Positions 35,422 through 36,734 of a DNA stretch of 36,734 nucleotides are shown here, piece after piece. The first letter of the stretch is position 1. Every line of letters starts with the position of its first letter. A program made the position numbers and the translations under genes. The stretch covers positions 1 to 36,734 of the forward strand of contig JAAYTY010000078.1 of the NCBI GenBank assembly GCA_012523605.1, written 5' to 3'. The notes below the pieces were generated by a model. It was not told the DNA's origin and did no database searches. It saw only the letters and a program-made list of their open reading frames with translations. Source of the DNA: Candidatus Fermentibacterota bacterium (GTDB lineage: Bacteria; Fermentibacterota; Fermentibacteria; Fermentibacterales; Fermentibacteraceae).

Positions 35422-36697
35422 CGCACCGAGGGCGATCGCCCTCTGGAACAGGGGGCACTGGAGGAGCTATCTCTTCAGCCAGTCCATGCTGCTCACGGCT
35501 TCTATGTTCCTGGCGTTCTTCGCATCGATCGGCCTCGGGGTGCAGAGGCTCCTGGACAGGTTCCTCGCGAGCGATCTGCCCGCCGAACAGGTCAGGGTCT
35601 CTCCGCCGGGCATCCAGGCGGGCTTCTTTCAGACAGAGCGCGGCGGGCTCGAGATAGACGATTCCCTTCGCGCCCGCATCGCCGAGCTGCCGGAGGTCGC
35701 CTCGATCGATCCGCAGGTGTATGCCTGCGTCCCCGCCTCGCTCGAGGGGCTCCTCGGCGGCCAGCCCTATTACACGGACATCACTCTGGAGGGGGTCACG
35801 GGGGAGTTCCTCGGCGCCTCGGTGCTCGCGGAGGTGGACTGGTCGTACAGCCTGGCCGACAGCGCCGTGAAGATCCTCCCCATCGTTCTCAGCGAGAATC
35901 TGCTGGTCCTCTACAACGCGGGCTTCGCGGACGCCAACAATCTCCTCGGGCTGACCCCGGAGGGCGTCGTGGGCATGGACTGCGAGGTGACCGTGGGACG
36001 GAGCTCCATCGCCGGCCTTCCGAGGAGGCCCGTCACCGTCAGGGCCAGGATAGCCGCCACTTCGCGCAATCTCGCCCTGTTCGCCCTTGCAGTCCCGATC
36101 GAGTACGTCGAGGATGTGAACGCGCTGTTCGCCCCCGAGAGGCCGAGGAGCTACAGCGCGCTCATAGTGACGGCAAGGCGGGCCGAGCAGGTCCCCGGGA
36201 TCGTGAGGGCCGTGGAGGCGATGGGCCTCCGGGCCGAGACGAGGCGCGGCATCGCCCAGAAGGCCGAACTGCTCGTCGGGGTTGTCACCTCGGCGCTTGC
36301 CGCTCTCGCCCTCGCCATTCTCGCGTCGGCTGTCACGAGCTCGATACACACGCTCCTGTCGGATCTCCGGAACAGGCGCTACGCCCTCGGCGTCCTTGTC
36401 GCCCTGGGCACGCCCGGGCGGAGGCTGGCGATGATCTTCTCATACCAGATTCTGTTCATGTCGGCGGTCTCGGCCGTGGCGGGAACCGCGCTCGGGTGCG
36501 CGGCGGCATGGGGAGTCAGCAAAGCTCTGCTGTCCATCAGCGTCGCGCTGAGATCGGCGGTGGACTCGCTCGCGGTGTTCCCCGTGCCGTGGATGCTTGC
36601 GGGGCTCTGCACCGTGCTCGTGATCTCCACGGGCACCGCCTACGCCTCCTTCAGGAGAACCCTGGGCATGCCGGTGGCGGACCTTCTGAGGAGCTAG
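35408..36697 (+). CDS. ABC transporter permease, FtsX/MacB-like
   Basis: The 429-residue protein has one N-terminal membrane helix (about 24-45), a periplasmic domain (about 46-285) and three C-terminal helices (about 288-312, 333-362, 395-417). Between the second and third lies LRNRRYALGVLVALGTPGRRLAMIF, the usual cytosolic coupling segment of FtsX-type permeases, and the end is MPVADLLRS-like. The ATG overlaps the ATPase gene by 14 bp, with GGAGG upstream. Together with the lipoprotein and ATPase it forms a three-gene export or lipoprotein-handling module. Confidence 0.92.
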   Translation: MRRHSAPRAIALWNRGHWRSYLFSQSMLLTASMFLAFFASIGLGVQRLLDRFLASDLPAEQVRVSPPGIQAGFFQTERGGLEIDDSLRARIAELPEVASIDPQVYACVPASLEGLLGGQPYYTDITLEGVTGEFLGASVLAEVDWSYSLADSAVKILPIVLSENLLVLYNAGFADANNLLGLTPEGVVGMDCEVTVGRSSIAGLPRRPVTVRARIAATSRNLALFALAVPIEYVEDVNALFAPERPRSYSALIVTARRAEQVPGIVRAVEAMGLRAETRRGIAQKAELLVGVVTSALAALALAILASAVTSSIHTLLSDLRNRRYALGVLVALGTPGRRLAMIFSYQILFMSAVSAVAGTALGCAAAWGVSKALLSISVALRSAVDSLAVFPVPWMLAGLCTVLVISTGTAYASFRRTLGMPVADLLRS

Positions 36698-36710
36698 GGC
36701 GCCCCCGGGA

Positions 36711-36734
36711 TCAGAACAGGAACAGGTTCAGCCT
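36711..36734 (-). CDS. Possible C-terminal codons of a convergent gene
   Basis: On the minus strand the last 24 bases read R-L-N-L-F-L-F-stop. A C-terminal phenylalanine with alternating hydrophobics is common in outer-membrane beta-barrels. Only seven codons are visible, so this is a guess. Confidence 0.2.
   Translation of the reverse strand, partial: RLNLFLF

Overview
The window is a GC-rich bacterial chromosome segment dominated by the translation and transcription core. One unbroken minus-strand array of 44 protein genes and five tRNA genes runs from about 33,677 down to 1,365. Short plus-strand regions sit at each end. There are no mobile elements, rRNA genes or CRISPR arrays. Gram-negative traits (a lipoprotein signal peptide, a MacB/LolCDE-like ABC module) and a few protein details (the L2 motif DHPMGGGEG, a beta-prime trigger-loop insertion, the RpoB motif DVHHTHYGR) suggest an uncultured relative of the FCB/Bacteroidetes-Chlorobi side of the bacterial tree. 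That placement is an inference and would need a marker-gene tree.

Layout in the direction of transcription (right to left): a sigma70-like promoter at 33,691-33,719; tRNA-Thr(UGU), tRNA-Tyr(GUA), tRNA-Gly(UCC), tRNA-Thr(GGU); tuf, rpmG, tRNA-Trp, secE, nusG; rplK, rplA, rplJ, rplL; rpoB, rpoC; the str genes rpsL, rpsG, fusA; the S10 genes rpsJ to rpsQ; the spc genes rplN to secY with adk, map, infA, rpmJ; the alpha genes rpsM, rpsK, rpoA, rplQ; and pfkA. Elements that E. coli keeps as separate loci (tRNA-tufB, secE-nusG, rplKAJL-rpoBC, str, S10, spc, alpha) are joined here, with most intergenic gaps under 60 bp. The larger gaps hold hairpins: rplL/rpoB (an attenuator-like hairpin), rplJ/rplL, rpsJ/rplC, rpsK/rpoA and nusG/rplK. 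rpsD is absent from its common place between rpsK and rpoA.

Two things stand out. First, rpsC (ribosomal protein S3) carries an in-frame TAG at the codon of a conserved glutamate. The frame then continues through 30 codons of recognisable S3 C-terminus to a second TAG, although TAG is an ordinary stop for many genes in this window. Second, RpoC is 1,612 residues long because the trigger-loop insertion (SI3) itself contains an extra alpha/beta-looking block of about 220 residues.

Flanks: at the left edge is the 3' part of a plus-strand multi-pass membrane protein resembling family-39-type glycosyltransferases, convergent with pfkA. At the right, divergent from the tRNA promoter, is a plus-strand operon of a lipoprotein, an ABC ATPase and a FtsX/MacB-like permease. 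A few codons of what may be a convergent gene lie at the right edge.
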